Virus record (IMG/VR): IMGVR_UViG_3300009159_000056
Span: 19,992 to 83,991 of that record
DNA length: 64,000 nt
Source: a virus
Direction: 5' to 3' (one strand)
Positions 20,097 to 29,231 of the stretch are shown one piece after another. The notes beneath the pieces are model-generated. The model was not told where the DNA came from. It made no database searches and worked only from the letters and a program-made list of their open reading frames with translations. The first letter of the stretch is position 1. Each line of letters opens with the position of its first letter. A program made the position numbers and the translations under genes.

Positions 20097-23000
20097 CTAA
20101 AACTTAATAATCAAATTAATTTTTTCTTTAGACGTGCTAGATTTAGTTATAGGAGCTATATTTTCGAAATAAACTATCGATCCACTATCTCTTACTAACT
20201 CAGGATAAATGATGGTAGAAGCTACTTGATTTCTACCAACTGCGCCACTTTGATCGCCAACAATTATATAAGTTCCTTGCTGGAATCTATTACCTTTAAC
20301 ATCGTTTAAAATTAGAACAGGATATACATTAGTAATAGTAGCAGCGATATCTACATTATTTAGTATTGTGTGACCAGCCACGAAACTACCATTTTTCGCT
20401 GTTACTCTTAAATATGTAGTATTAGCATATGTTACAAGACCTGTAGCGCCAGTAGTTTCATCAGTTATTTCATTACCGATATTAAATGAGCCGCCTTCAT
20501 CAATATTTTCATATACAATATCGATATCTTGGTCGGTATTAAATACGTAACCAGAAGCTTGAACGATATCCTGCGTAACTCTTTCGCCTACTACATAAGA
20601 ACCAGTATTAGATGTTAAAGTTAAACGTGCAACCTGAGAAAATTTTCTGCCGAAACTAGAACTAGATTCGATAGTGTTATTTACTGTGTAGATGGCTGTA
20701 ACATCTGCATAAGCATTGATAGCGGCGTCATACACCACATCATTGATGTCAAATCGACCAGAAACATCAGTAAGTTTCAGTACAGTGTTATTAGCTTCTA
20801 TTACATGACCATAAGCATTGGAAGTAATTTCAGAAACAATTTCTACGTCAGATGCAATAAAATTAGCTACATTGGCAACTATAACGTTAGCTGTAGTACC
20901 AGTAGATAAACCTATAATGTCATCAGCGCCAATATCTTCAACGAAATTACCTACAGTGTTTTTAAGATGAAGGAAAGTGCTGTTAGCAAATTCGATAATG
21001 CCAGCGGCGGAAGAATTTGATTGTACACAATATTCTCCAACTTCAAATCCAGGTCCATCAATATTTTCATATGTCAAATCAATGCGAGTGTAATTTTCGA
21101 TATGTACTGACACATCTTCAAACAATGGATTTTCGATAATACCGACTTTACGGTAGCTACCGAATACTGGGAATTTATAGCCTTCGTTTTCGCCCGTGTC
21201 AATAGTCATTGAAATACCAGCGTAACGAGCGCCTAATTCTTTATATGGATTATAACCATGACCAGATAACGGAGAAATAACAGGCTCAGCTAAAGCTCCA
21301 TAACCAAAAATATTATTAGAAGTTATGCTGATGTTAGCGTAAGTATAATTGTTACCAGGATTTAAAACAACAACGGATGTAACATCATTAGCCGAACCAA
21401 AGGTAGAGTTAACTACAGAATACGCAAGAGCACCTTCGCCATCACCAGTAATAGTAACAGCTGGTGAAATTATATATTCCGTTAGTTCGTTAGGGATACG
21501 ATAAGAAGCAATCAAATCTGCATTGGCAACTTCAACTAATTCTGGTAATGTTTTTACTGATATTCTTTGACCAGAAATAAATCTACCTTCAGGCGATTCT
21601 AATGTTATATTCGGGAAAGAAATTTGAGTATCGATATGAGCTTTTTGCAAGCTAGAAACGCCACGGATAAAATTATTTGGACCTGTTTCAAACGTACCAA
21701 TAACTGCTGATAAAATAATAGTGCTGGTATTACAGAAAGAAATAATACCATTTGCAGTTTGTTTAACATCGTTTTCGCCGACCATGTCAACTCTTTCACC
21801 TATAGTGAATAGCAAACTGTTTATCGAAGAATTGCTGTAAGTTAAAGTAACGCTAGTTAAGTTGGTATTAGAAATTATGCCATTAGCTAATGTATATGCT
21901 GCAGAAGTTGGCATGGCAGCATATGGCACAGAGTAAATACTGTTAGATGTAGCGTTTGTAGCTAATGGATAATTAACAGTAATTACACTGCTGTTAACTG
22001 CCAACACACGACGAATATTTTTAGTAGTGTCAACACCGACTCTTAGATAATCACCAACAGCAAATTCAGAAACGAATGATGGTGGAGTAGTACTGTTAGC
22101 TGTTATTACGTAAGTTAAAATAGATACATTTGCAGTAGCTGTTTCGCCAGTAAATGAATGTCCAGATTCTGTTAAACCTTTAGTAAGAGATATTGGAGTA
22201 CCACCACCGGAAGTAGATATTTTAAATCCTGAGCTATTGGCAGATACAACAAAATAATAGTTCCCGCTCGCGAGTCCCGCCAGAGCAGTATTACCAGAAG
22301 CTACAAGGTATTTTACTGTATCGTCGTTAGCGAAAAGAGAACTATTAGACCCAAGGCTAATGAAATTACTTACTGAGTTAACAGAACTGTTAGAGTTAAA
22401 ATATATTGGAGCTGGTGGATTGATAGCAATTACTGGATCTAATACATAACCACTACCGCTATTAGCGATGTTAATCGCACTGATTCTGCCTGTTGAATTA
22501 GATTGCGCATTTGCTACAGCGCCAGCGCCAACACCAGCAATTTCATCCGGATTGATAGTTATAGTTGCAATAGAATTAGCATTGTAACCAGATCCAGGAT
22601 TAATTACTACACCTGATCTTACAACATTAGTTTTAATATCTACTCTACCCGTTTTTAATACTGCACTTTGAACAGTATTGTAAAACGGTAGATTAGCTAC
22701 GAAATCAGAAGTACTTGATTTTACAGTTTTAAGTTGAGTAACATTGGCGCTAATAATTTTCCCAGTCGCAACAGTATCTGACTGTATTATGGTTTCGCCG
22801 ATATTGAAAAACCCTTTTTGATAAAGGTACGATAGTGTATCAATTCTTTGAGTTACTAGTAACCCAGTATTAAAACCAGCTTCTGTTCCGTCGAAATTAG
22901 TTAAATTTAATACTACTGAAGTTTCAAATGGTTCTGGTACAGTAACAAGTCTGTTTGGACCGTTATAGTTAATGATATTTCTTATTTGCCCGCTACCGAA

Positions 23001-23717
23001 TCCTGATTTTAAATAGATAGCAGAGTTTACATATCTACCGGTAATTGGCGATGCAGTATTAGCAATTTGAATGATATAATTACTTTGGAAATTTTGCAGA
23101 TAACCTGTATGCCATGCCTGATAGTTGTTGCCAGTATTTGAAACTTTAATAAAGTCAATTGAACCAGGAACAGCATTATCGATAACAGAACTATTTGGTG
23201 ATACAGGTATATAATATGTTGAAGTAAATTTAACATTATCGTCTGAATCTAAAGTATACATATACTTCCAAACATAACCATCAGAAGTAGAAAATACTCC
23301 ACTAGTAATATTCAGTGATGGTTTTACAGTAGATTCAGCGCCATTATTGTTGTCGATACATTTATATACTTCATTCGAATTGTTCATTACATAAAATTGT
23401 TTATCGTATAAAGCTTCGTCTGTTTGACTATACGAAGAATAAACTGTTCCAGATTCCCAATCATATCTTGGAATCATGTAAGTGATATCATTCGGAGTAA
23501 TTAGCTTACCGAATACTAAATCTTTATAGATACTTTGTTCATATGAAAAAATCGAAGGCGCAGCGGTAGGGACAGCTGTGTCATCAGGTGCACCATCAGC
23601 ATTTACCCAAGAATTAACCTTACCGAAAAAAAGATAATATGAATTACGCGAATTCTCTACGTTGTTAACGAAAGAATCGATAGTATCGATATACTGATTT
23701 ATTGTTAAAACTGCCAT
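20097..23717 (-). CDS. 8: Baseplate wedge protein gp8-like, greatly enlarged
   Basis: In this 1206-aa protein the first about 240 residues match T4 gp8 features: YLFFGKVNSWVN near residue 28 (gp8 'FITFGRSEPW'), 'IPRYDWESGTVY' (gp8 'IPRRDWGDTRY'), 'YKCIDN...' and 'DGYVWKYMYTL' (gp8 'DGYVWEYLFEI'). The last about 30 residues, DSGSIVYFENIAPI...KINLIIKF, match the gp8 end 'HSGEMIYMENRPPI...EINILFTF'. T4 gp8 has 334 residues, so about 850 residues are inserted between the conserved ends. The insert is Ser/Asn/Thr/Val-rich with repeated 'VGE.V.Q....A.G.V' units. It is preceded by the gp6 and gp7-position genes, as in T4. Confidence 0.8.
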   Translation of the reverse strand: MAVLTINQYIDTIDSFVNNVENSRNSYYLFFGKVNSWVNADGAPDDTAVPTAAPSIFSYEQSIYKDLVFGKLITPNDITYMIPRYDWESGTVYSSYSQTDEALYDKQFYVMNNSNEVYKCIDNNNGAESTVKPSLNITSGVFSTSDGYVWKYMYTLDSDDNVKFTSTYYIPVSPNSSVIDNAVPGSIDFIKVSNTGNNYQAWHTGYLQNFQSNYIIQIANTASPITGRYVNSAIYLKSGFGSGQIRNIINYNGPNRLVTVPEPFETSVVLNLTNFDGTEAGFNTGLLVTQRIDTLSYLYQKGFFNIGETIIQSDTVATGKIISANVTQLKTVKSSTSDFVANLPFYNTVQSAVLKTGRVDIKTNVVRSGVVINPGSGYNANSIATITINPDEIAGVGAGAVANAQSNSTGRISAINIANSGSGYVLDPVIAINPPAPIYFNSNSSVNSVSNFISLGSNSSLFANDDTVKYLVASGNTALAGLASGNYYFVVSANSSGFKISTSGGGTPISLTKGLTESGHSFTGETATANVSILTYVITANSTTPPSFVSEFAVGDYLRVGVDTTKNIRRVLAVNSSVITVNYPLATNATSNSIYSVPYAAMPTSAAYTLANGIISNTNLTSVTLTYSNSSINSLLFTIGERVDMVGENDVKQTANGIISFCNTSTIILSAVIGTFETGPNNFIRGVSSLQKAHIDTQISFPNITLESPEGRFISGQRISVKTLPELVEVANADLIASYRIPNELTEYIISPAVTITGDGEGALAYSVVNSTFGSANDVTSVVVLNPGNNYTYANISITSNNIFGYGALAEPVISPLSGHGYNPYKELGARYAGISMTIDTGENEGYKFPVFGSYRKVGIIENPLFEDVSVHIENYTRIDLTYENIDGPGFEVGEYCVQSNSSAAGIIEFANSTFLHLKNTVGNFVEDIGADDIIGLSTGTTANVIVANVANFIASDVEIVSEITSNAYGHVIEANNTVLKLTDVSGRFDINDVVYDAAINAYADVTAIYTVNNTIESSSSFGRKFSQVARLTLTSNTGSYVVGERVTQDIVQASGYVFNTDQDIDIVYENIDEGGSFNIGNEITDETTGATGLVTYANTTYLRVTAKNGSFVAGHTILNNVDIAATITNVYPVLILNDVKGNRFQQGTYIIVGDQSGAVGRNQVASTIIYPELVRDSGSIVYFENIAPITKSSTSKEKINLIIKF

Positions 23718-23740
23718 TCTTTAATCCAATGTATTTTATC

Positions 23741-23748
23741 TATTTATG
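23741..23748 (-). promoter_or_regulatory. Putative late promoter box (CATAAATA)
   Basis: One mismatch to the late consensus, about 24 nt upstream of the gp8-like start, overlapping the end of the previous gene. Confidence 0.45.
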
Positions 23749-25780
23749 ATTGCGTAATTGAAAATGGACCAGGTATAGTATAATCGTCTGTCAAATAACT
23801 ATTTAATGCATATTTACCAAACATTTTCATTCCGCTTGGATGAATTAAATCTCTAACATACTTTTCATAAGTTTCCATCATGCGAGGCGCTACGATTTCG
23901 TATGAAAAATTCTGATAGTAATTGCTATCTTGGATATTTATAATGTCAGACAAGAAGCTCTTGTTGTTTCTCCAGTAACCATAACCTTTACCGTTCGTAT
24001 CAACAACAGTTGTGCCGCTAACGACTGTAGCATTTGTTGGGCTGCTCAAGTAAATCGTCTGATCTAAATTGTAGCCATAACCAGAGTCAACAACTTCTAC
24101 TGCAGTAACAATGCCATTAGCAGAACCAGCCTTAGTAGTGATGATAGAATTAAATCCTTGATAACCACCACGTCCATCAGCCAATTTCAAATCGTAAATG
24201 TCCGGTTCAATAACCGATACTACTGGAGGTACAGAATAACCATCTCCTGGGTTAACGTTCTTCAAGTATGCAATAGTGCCAGTTTCGAATATTCGAATAG
24301 TCAATAGTTTGTTAATTGGAGTATCTAAATTTGATAGATAGCTAATATTTACAGCATAAGGAAATTCCCAATCTGTTGTTCTTTCAGAAGTAGATATTGT
24401 TGCTGTGTATGAAGCGCATGCGCCAGTTATTTTCGAAACAGGAACAAAATAACCACTAGTTTGATTTACGATAACTTCAGATGTATTAGCTGTTACAACA
24501 CTACCGGTAGCAGTAATAGTTTTTTTAGGATAAAGATTTTTAATTTTAACTATAGCTGAACTACTGTTACTTATGAGTACAGTTCCAACTTTCAAATTCG
24601 CATTGGTCAAACTAGCATCTGATGTACTATTAGTAGTCAAGTAAATACAGTTACCGTCAACTTTATATGCAATTAAATTACTAACACCTAAATCAGTATT
24701 AGAAAAAGATTCTCCATTAGCTGCCAATCCATCAATATTTTGAACGTCGAGCGTCACGCTGTTGGCTGATGATGATACTACTTCGCCATTTATAAATGTA
24801 CCTGTTGGTGAAGTGATACCAATTTTAAATCCTTGAGCAGGATCTTCTAATGTAGTTTCTTTGAATTGATCTATTTTATCTCTTACGATCAGGTATATTT
24901 TTTTATTGGTTATATCACCAACTTCGAAATTAGCGCCAGCTCCAAACCCACCAATTACAGTAACAATAGCGTCTAATGAAAACCCTTCGCCACCATTAAC
25001 GAGGGTAAATTCTACCTTACCGTTTTCTTCGCGCACAGATGCTACACGAGCGAGACCGCCAACGCCACCAGCATCAACGTTTAAAAATTGTCCTACTTCG
25101 AAATTCGTGCCACCATTGGTGATGCTGATAGAAGAAAGCGAACCGAAAACTATAGGTGCATTATCAGATGTTATTTCAGGAAAATCTTCACAAAATATTT
25201 GTTCATTAAATTTGAAGTTGCCTTCCAAACCAGAAAGCATCAACACATTGATAGTTTGATTATTGACGATTTTAACGAAGTAAGATTCTACTGTCGCAAA
25301 TCCATCATCCTTAGAATAAATTCTTCGGCCAATCAATTCTCCAAGCAATGGATGATTTGATATTTCGATATATCTTGGGACATGCCAATCTGCTTCAGAT
25401 GGTTTGAAGATAAAATCACCTGGTATAAAAAATGTTATTTCTTCATTAAACAAAATGCGAAAGAGTAGTTCATAAGATCTCTTCGTACCTTTTGTTCTAT
25501 ATAGCTCAAGAATGTGCTTTACTAATAGCTTCTTATCGGATATAATAGATTCTGGAAGCGATGAGATATACTTATTCTTAAAGTACTTAACGAACTTTTC
25601 TGGTGTTGAATCGATGTCTTTGATGTCATAAAATGAACGAGTCATGTTTATGAAATTGTCTTGCTGCTCAGCCCATTCATAGTACGCCTTAACGAAGGCA
25701 ATGAAATTCGGTCCTTCTTCTTGATAGAAGCTAGGAAATTGCGATTCGATAAGTGGTGAGATATTTTTTTCTATACTCAT
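23744..25780 (-). CDS. Baseplate wedge protein at the gp7 position
   Basis: This 678-aa protein begins with a helical domain (FPSFYQEEGPNFIAFVKAYYEW; SYELLFRILFNEE) widely seen in cyanophage-type T4-like baseplates. It is followed by beta-rich segments with 'GGTNFEVGQFL', 'GGEGFSLDAIVTV' and 'NPGDGYSVPPVVSV' units. These GDGY/V-type repeats also appear in the gp8-like insert. Gene order gp25-gp6-this-gp8 matches T4 gp25-6-7-8, so it probably plays the gp7 role. Sequence similarity to T4 gp7 itself was not recognised. The start overlaps the gp6 stop (ATGA). Confidence 0.65.
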   Translation of the reverse strand: MSIEKNISPLIESQFPSFYQEEGPNFIAFVKAYYEWAEQQDNFINMTRSFYDIKDIDSTPEKFVKYFKNKYISSLPESIISDKKLLVKHILELYRTKGTKRSYELLFRILFNEEITFFIPGDFIFKPSEADWHVPRYIEISNHPLLGELIGRRIYSKDDGFATVESYFVKIVNNQTINVLMLSGLEGNFKFNEQIFCEDFPEITSDNAPIVFGSLSSISITNGGTNFEVGQFLNVDAGGVGGLARVASVREENGKVEFTLVNGGEGFSLDAIVTVIGGFGAGANFEVGDITNKKIYLIVRDKIDQFKETTLEDPAQGFKIGITSPTGTFINGEVVSSSANSVTLDVQNIDGLAANGESFSNTDLGVSNLIAYKVDGNCIYLTTNSTSDASLTNANLKVGTVLISNSSSAIVKIKNLYPKKTITATGSVVTANTSEVIVNQTSGYFVPVSKITGACASYTATISTSERTTDWEFPYAVNISYLSNLDTPINKLLTIRIFETGTIAYLKNVNPGDGYSVPPVVSVIEPDIYDLKLADGRGGYQGFNSIITTKAGSANGIVTAVEVVDSGYGYNLDQTIYLSSPTNATVVSGTTVVDTNGKGYGYWRNNKSFLSDIINIQDSNYYQNFSYEIVAPRMMETYEKYVRDLIHPSGMKMFGKYALNSYLTDDYTIPGPFSITQS

Positions 25781-27603
25781 ACAGATACTACTGTGATGTT
25801 AACATTGTTTATATCTATTTCGATACTATCGTTTTTAATACCGTATACATCTTCAGATTTTGTACTCGAACGGAATTCGATTCCTGGATTACCTAAGAAA
25901 CTAAAGATAGTTAATGCATTAATACTTATTTTACCAGTATCATAATTTATCGTACCAATATCTAAGTAATTTTGCACATTCGTTGCTGTAATTTGTCTTA
26001 AGTAGACAGTGTTTTTAGTATTGGTAACATTATATGAAGTTTGTGAACCTGTTCTAACAAAGGTATCGTTTTCTGGATTATAATCAGTAAGCCTGTAGGT
26101 ATTGCCATCACTCAGCAAAAACTGACTGCTTAACAAAGTACCTGGCATTAATGCATTATTGAATGATAATGTGAAAGGCTGGCTTACATTAGTTGCAGGA
26201 GTAATTATTTTCTTGATAACGTTGTGTAACTGGATACTCTCGATGCTTTCATCAGTATTGTTTAATAGTGTAGCAAATTTCGAATATCGAAACGCTGTAT
26301 TGAAATTTAGAAGAGTAGTGTTATTGTATGATTTAATTGTCGTTAACAATAATCCTTTAATGTCAGCAGGATTTAAATTTGTACTGGCGAAATTAACAGT
26401 AGCAGTTATAGTTGGGATAATGTAAAGGAATTCTGGATCAACAATTACTGGTGTAATCGCGATTGAATTTTTATCTGATAGATATTTGACGATGTCAGCC
26501 TTAATCGATTCTGTTATAATGGTTCCAGAACGGCTTACTGGTGAAATAAACACTTTACCGTATTCGACAGAACCAACTATAGATTCGCCACCATATACAC
26601 TAACAGATTTTACTTCAGGGAAATTTTCATAAATCATATTAATATAATCGTTAATTGTAATCGCTCTGTCTTGTGTTTGATAATGTTTAGTTGCTCTAAA
26701 TCTAATTGATTCTAAAGATTCAATATCATCGCCGTCTGTAGATGGCGTAACTGTCGTGACTGTAGTTGTAGCAGCAACACTATTATACGCTCCTAGATCT
26801 TTATCGATATTGAAAGATTTAATTCCATTACCAAATGCGCCATTTGATACGCGATAAGTTACCAATATTGTTGATTGGTTTTGTGGAGCTTTGCCAAACA
26901 CACCATCACCGAATACTACTTCATAAGATCCTTCCAAAGTCGCCTGTATAAAAAACACCTTTGATGCACTAGTCAAACCATACAAATTTGTTTTTTGGGT
27001 ATACGGATAAACATCTAAACCGTCATTCTCAGACACTGTTACGTTAATGCTTGTTGTGTCAACAGTGTCATTTGATAAGATAAAACGTTGATTTTCTATT
27101 GAACTGTCAACAACAAATGCCTCGTTGATGTAAGAGCCTTCGTAGATAGCTACATTAGAAGCTCTGAATACGTTTGATACAGATGTGAGAATTTTGTTTT
27201 CATCTGTTACATATGTGAAACCGCCATTTGCATTAGTACCACTAAACTGTGTTCCCTTTGGTATTTCTAATGTATCAGCAGTTCCTTCTGTAACAGTAAT
27301 GGTAATATTTACCAGAGCTTTTGGAGATCTAGCAGATCTTGGAATGTAGTTTAGTTCTTTCGCATGCGAAACTACTGAGCTACGTAGTTGCGCAGAATCT
27401 AAGAAGGCTTCTGATATAGCCATGTTAAGATAAAATGAATTCATATACGTATTATATGAAAGAACATCTAATAGAACGTTGATGTTTGATCCTTCAAAAT
27501 CGTAATCTTTGAATACGCTTTGAGTTTTTAAGTATGTCTTTAAATTCGATTTTACTGTATCGAAATCTAATGATACGAGACTTAACGAGCTATTATTTGC
27601 CAT
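25777..27603 (-). CDS. 6: Baseplate wedge subunit gp6
   Basis: At 608 aa it is close to T4 gp6 (660). The N-terminus has the gp6/gpJ-like pattern: 'DFDTVKSNLKTYLKTQSVFKDYDFEGS' in two parts, then NVLLDVLSYNTYMNSFYLNMAISEAFLDSAQLR across residues 43-75, and 'LNYIPRSARSPKA'. The C-terminus contains the 'DIGTINYDTGKISI' strand. gp6 forms the wedge dimers that make the baseplate iris. It lies between gp25 and the gp7-position gene, as expected. Confidence 0.9.
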   Translation of the reverse strand: MANNSSLSLVSLDFDTVKSNLKTYLKTQSVFKDYDFEGSNINVLLDVLSYNTYMNSFYLNMAISEAFLDSAQLRSSVVSHAKELNYIPRSARSPKALVNITITVTEGTADTLEIPKGTQFSGTNANGGFTYVTDENKILTSVSNVFRASNVAIYEGSYINEAFVVDSSIENQRFILSNDTVDTTSINVTVSENDGLDVYPYTQKTNLYGLTSASKVFFIQATLEGSYEVVFGDGVFGKAPQNQSTILVTYRVSNGAFGNGIKSFNIDKDLGAYNSVAATTTVTTVTPSTDGDDIESLESIRFRATKHYQTQDRAITINDYINMIYENFPEVKSVSVYGGESIVGSVEYGKVFISPVSRSGTIITESIKADIVKYLSDKNSIAITPVIVDPEFLYIIPTITATVNFASTNLNPADIKGLLLTTIKSYNNTTLLNFNTAFRYSKFATLLNNTDESIESIQLHNVIKKIITPATNVSQPFTLSFNNALMPGTLLSSQFLLSDGNTYRLTDYNPENDTFVRTGSQTSYNVTNTKNTVYLRQITATNVQNYLDIGTINYDTGKISINALTIFSFLGNPGIEFRSSTKSEDVYGIKNDSIEIDINNVNITVVSV

Positions 27604-28022
27604 TATCTTACTCTTCTGAGAATTACGTTTAGCTGTATAGGAGCATTACTATTTATTAAAGAGAAAACGATGTTTACTTCAAATGCATTATTGTCGGGGC
27701 TTGGCCAAACGTTAACCTCAAGGAGTATTGCTCTTGGTTCATTTTGTGATATTGTGCTTTTGACGAAGAAATTAATGTTTTCTGCTGTGACAACATCATT
27801 AGGCTCGAACAAAGAATAACGGATATTTGAACCGATGGTTGGTTGGAATAATCTTTCGCCGAGATTAGTAAGTATCAAATTTCTGATAGACTGTTTAACA
27901 GCGTTTTCATTTGTCACTTTAGACAAGCTATGATTGAATGGATGCTGATCGAAATCGTTCAAGAAGTCTGAAAAGTAATCTTGCTTTTGGGTGGGGCTAT
28001 ATTTGTCTGCTCTTGTTGTCAT
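27603..28022 (-). CDS. 25: Baseplate wedge subunit gp25
   Basis: The 139-aa protein from the ATG at 28020-28022 (MTTRADKYSP) matches GPW/gp25 proteins: 'NENAVKQSIRNLILTNLGERLF', 'P.IGSNIRYSLFEP' and a C-terminal beta region. A longer open frame runs to 28184, but it overlaps the PAAR gene completely. The chosen start lies 1 nt past the PAAR stop. gp25 is the sheath-initiator-like wedge component that contacts gp6. Confidence 0.9.
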   Translation of the reverse strand: MTTRADKYSPTQKQDYFSDFLNDFDQHPFNHSLSKVTNENAVKQSIRNLILTNLGERLFQPTIGSNIRYSLFEPNDVVTAENINFFVKSTISQNEPRAILLEVNVWPSPDNNAFEVNIVFSLINSNAPIQLNVILRRVR

Positions 28023-28023
28023 T

Positions 28024-28314
28024 TTATCCGCCTGCAAATACGTTAGATGAGCCAGCCGATACTGAAGTGCATCCTGTGATACCATCACCAACTCTACCAG
28101 CGCCCTTTCCATTAATGAATACTGTCGTTGAACCTGTGGTAATAGGAGCAGCGTGAGATGGACATGGATCTCCTGGAAGATCATGCGAAGTGTTATTATC
28201 GCCTTGTCTTGACCATTTTATTTTATTAACATATACATTAGGCGATCCAGCAGCTCTAGTCATTCCTGAGCAGTGAGATACGTCTGCATCACCTATTCTT
28301 GTTGCTGCCGCCAT
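28024..28314 (-). CDS. PAAR-motif tail spike tip protein
   Basis: This 96-aa protein has the PAAR-family layout: 'RIGDADVSHCSG', 'GSPNVYVN', 'GDPCPSHAAPITTGS..VFINGKGAGRVGD', 'GSSNVFAGG'. PAAR proteins form the conical, metal-binding tip that sharpens the central spike (T4 gp5.4, T6SS). The His/Cys residues near 14 and 51-54 are candidate metal ligands. It is located beside the spike gene and gp25. Its ATG overlaps the preceding stop. Confidence 0.9.
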   Translation of the reverse strand: MAAATRIGDADVSHCSGMTRAAGSPNVYVNKIKWSRQGDNNTSHDLPGDPCPSHAAPITTGSTTVFINGKGAGRVGDGITGCTSVSAGSSNVFAGG

Positions 28315-28511
28315 TAACGTGTTTCCCTTTTCATAAGTTCTTTCAACTTATCGTTCCATTTTTCGATCTCTTCATGCTGCTCGTGCGTATGCGGACCTTC
28401 AGGAATCTTGGGTAAAAACTGTATCACATTATCAAAAGATTCAGGTATATCCTCATATTTATCATAATCGATAAGAACACCATTTTTTAATATAGTAAAC
28501 TTGTGCGTCAT
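28314..28511 (-). CDS. Small conserved baseplate-region protein
   Basis: This 65-aa charged protein (IPEGPHTHEQHEEIEKWNDKLKELMKRE) is mostly helical after residue 35. It sits between the spike and PAAR genes with ATGA/TAATG overlaps, so it is surely co-translated with them. A hub assembly role is possible. No function recognised. Confidence 0.65.
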   Translation of the reverse strand: MTHKFTILKNGVLIDYDKYEDIPESFDNVIQFLPKIPEGPHTHEQHEEIEKWNDKLKELMKRETR

Positions 28512-29221
28512 TTGTTGATATCGATTCGACCAGAACCACCCTTAGCCATAATTTCAATAGTAGATGCTGTTATAACAATTGTTGAAGTGCCAACCTTAAG
28601 AGTAATTTTCGTGCCGCTTTCAATTAATATATCGCTAGAAGCAAAAATTCGAGCCTTACCATCATCTATCTGTATGTCTAAATTGCCTTCTGATATATTG
28701 ATACCATACTCACCTTTGATCATATTCATTTTGTTGCCATTAACTTGGTCAACAAAATCACCAGTATAATTATGGTTTACGGATCCTGTGTGATCAGTAA
28801 TTATGTTTCCCTCGCTCGTGTGGAACATATCACCGTCAGAGTGAGTTATTTGTGAACCTTTTGTACCTGATACACTGACGCCACCACCACCTTCATATTT
28901 GTTACCAGCTATTTCAGTATGGTCGCCGCCTTGAACAGCGCTACGATTAGATCCACTTATTTTACTGTCTTGGTGACCATCAGTAGTAGATGAATGACCA
29001 TCAGCATTATATTTGTGCTGTTTACCTACAGTAACATTTACTTCAGCACCGTCAGGTCCATGACCTGTATAATTACCAGTAGGTAGCACATGAAATAATG
29101 ATTCTTTACCTGGCTCTAAACTTTTTAGTATTTGTAAAGCATGGTCCTGTACAACGTGTAAGTTAGGATACTTACCAAGAAATTGAATTTTAGGATGAGC
29201 GTTATTTGGATCATATGACAT
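28508..29221 (-). CDS. Central spike beta-helix (gp5 C-terminal-like)
   Basis: In this 237-aa protein residues about 60-230 are a run of short beta repeats ('GGDHTEIAGNKYEG', 'GSVNHNYTGDFVDQVNGNK', 'ILIESGTKITLKVG.STIVI') typical of the VgrG/gp5 triple-stranded beta-helix. The N-terminal 60 residues (FLGKYPNLHVVQDHALQIL) form a separate small domain. In T4 this needle is the C-terminal part of gp5; here it is a separate gene downstream of the OB-fold protein. The PAAR tip follows two genes later. Confidence 0.8.
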   Translation of the reverse strand: MSYDPNNAHPKIQFLGKYPNLHVVQDHALQILKSLEPGKESLFHVLPTGNYTGHGPDGAEVNVTVGKQHKYNADGHSSTTDGHQDSKISGSNRSAVQGGDHTEIAGNKYEGGGGVSVSGTKGSQITHSDGDMFHTSEGNIITDHTGSVNHNYTGDFVDQVNGNKMNMIKGEYGINISEGNLDIQIDDGKARIFASSDILIESGTKITLKVGTSTIVITASTIEIMAKGGSGRIDINK

Positions 29222-29231
29222 ATCTTATTCC

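Noticed and set aside
28023-28184. Longer gp25 start
   Set aside because: The extra 54 residues lie in the PAAR gene and do not resemble gp25; the ATG at 28022 directly follows the PAAR stop.
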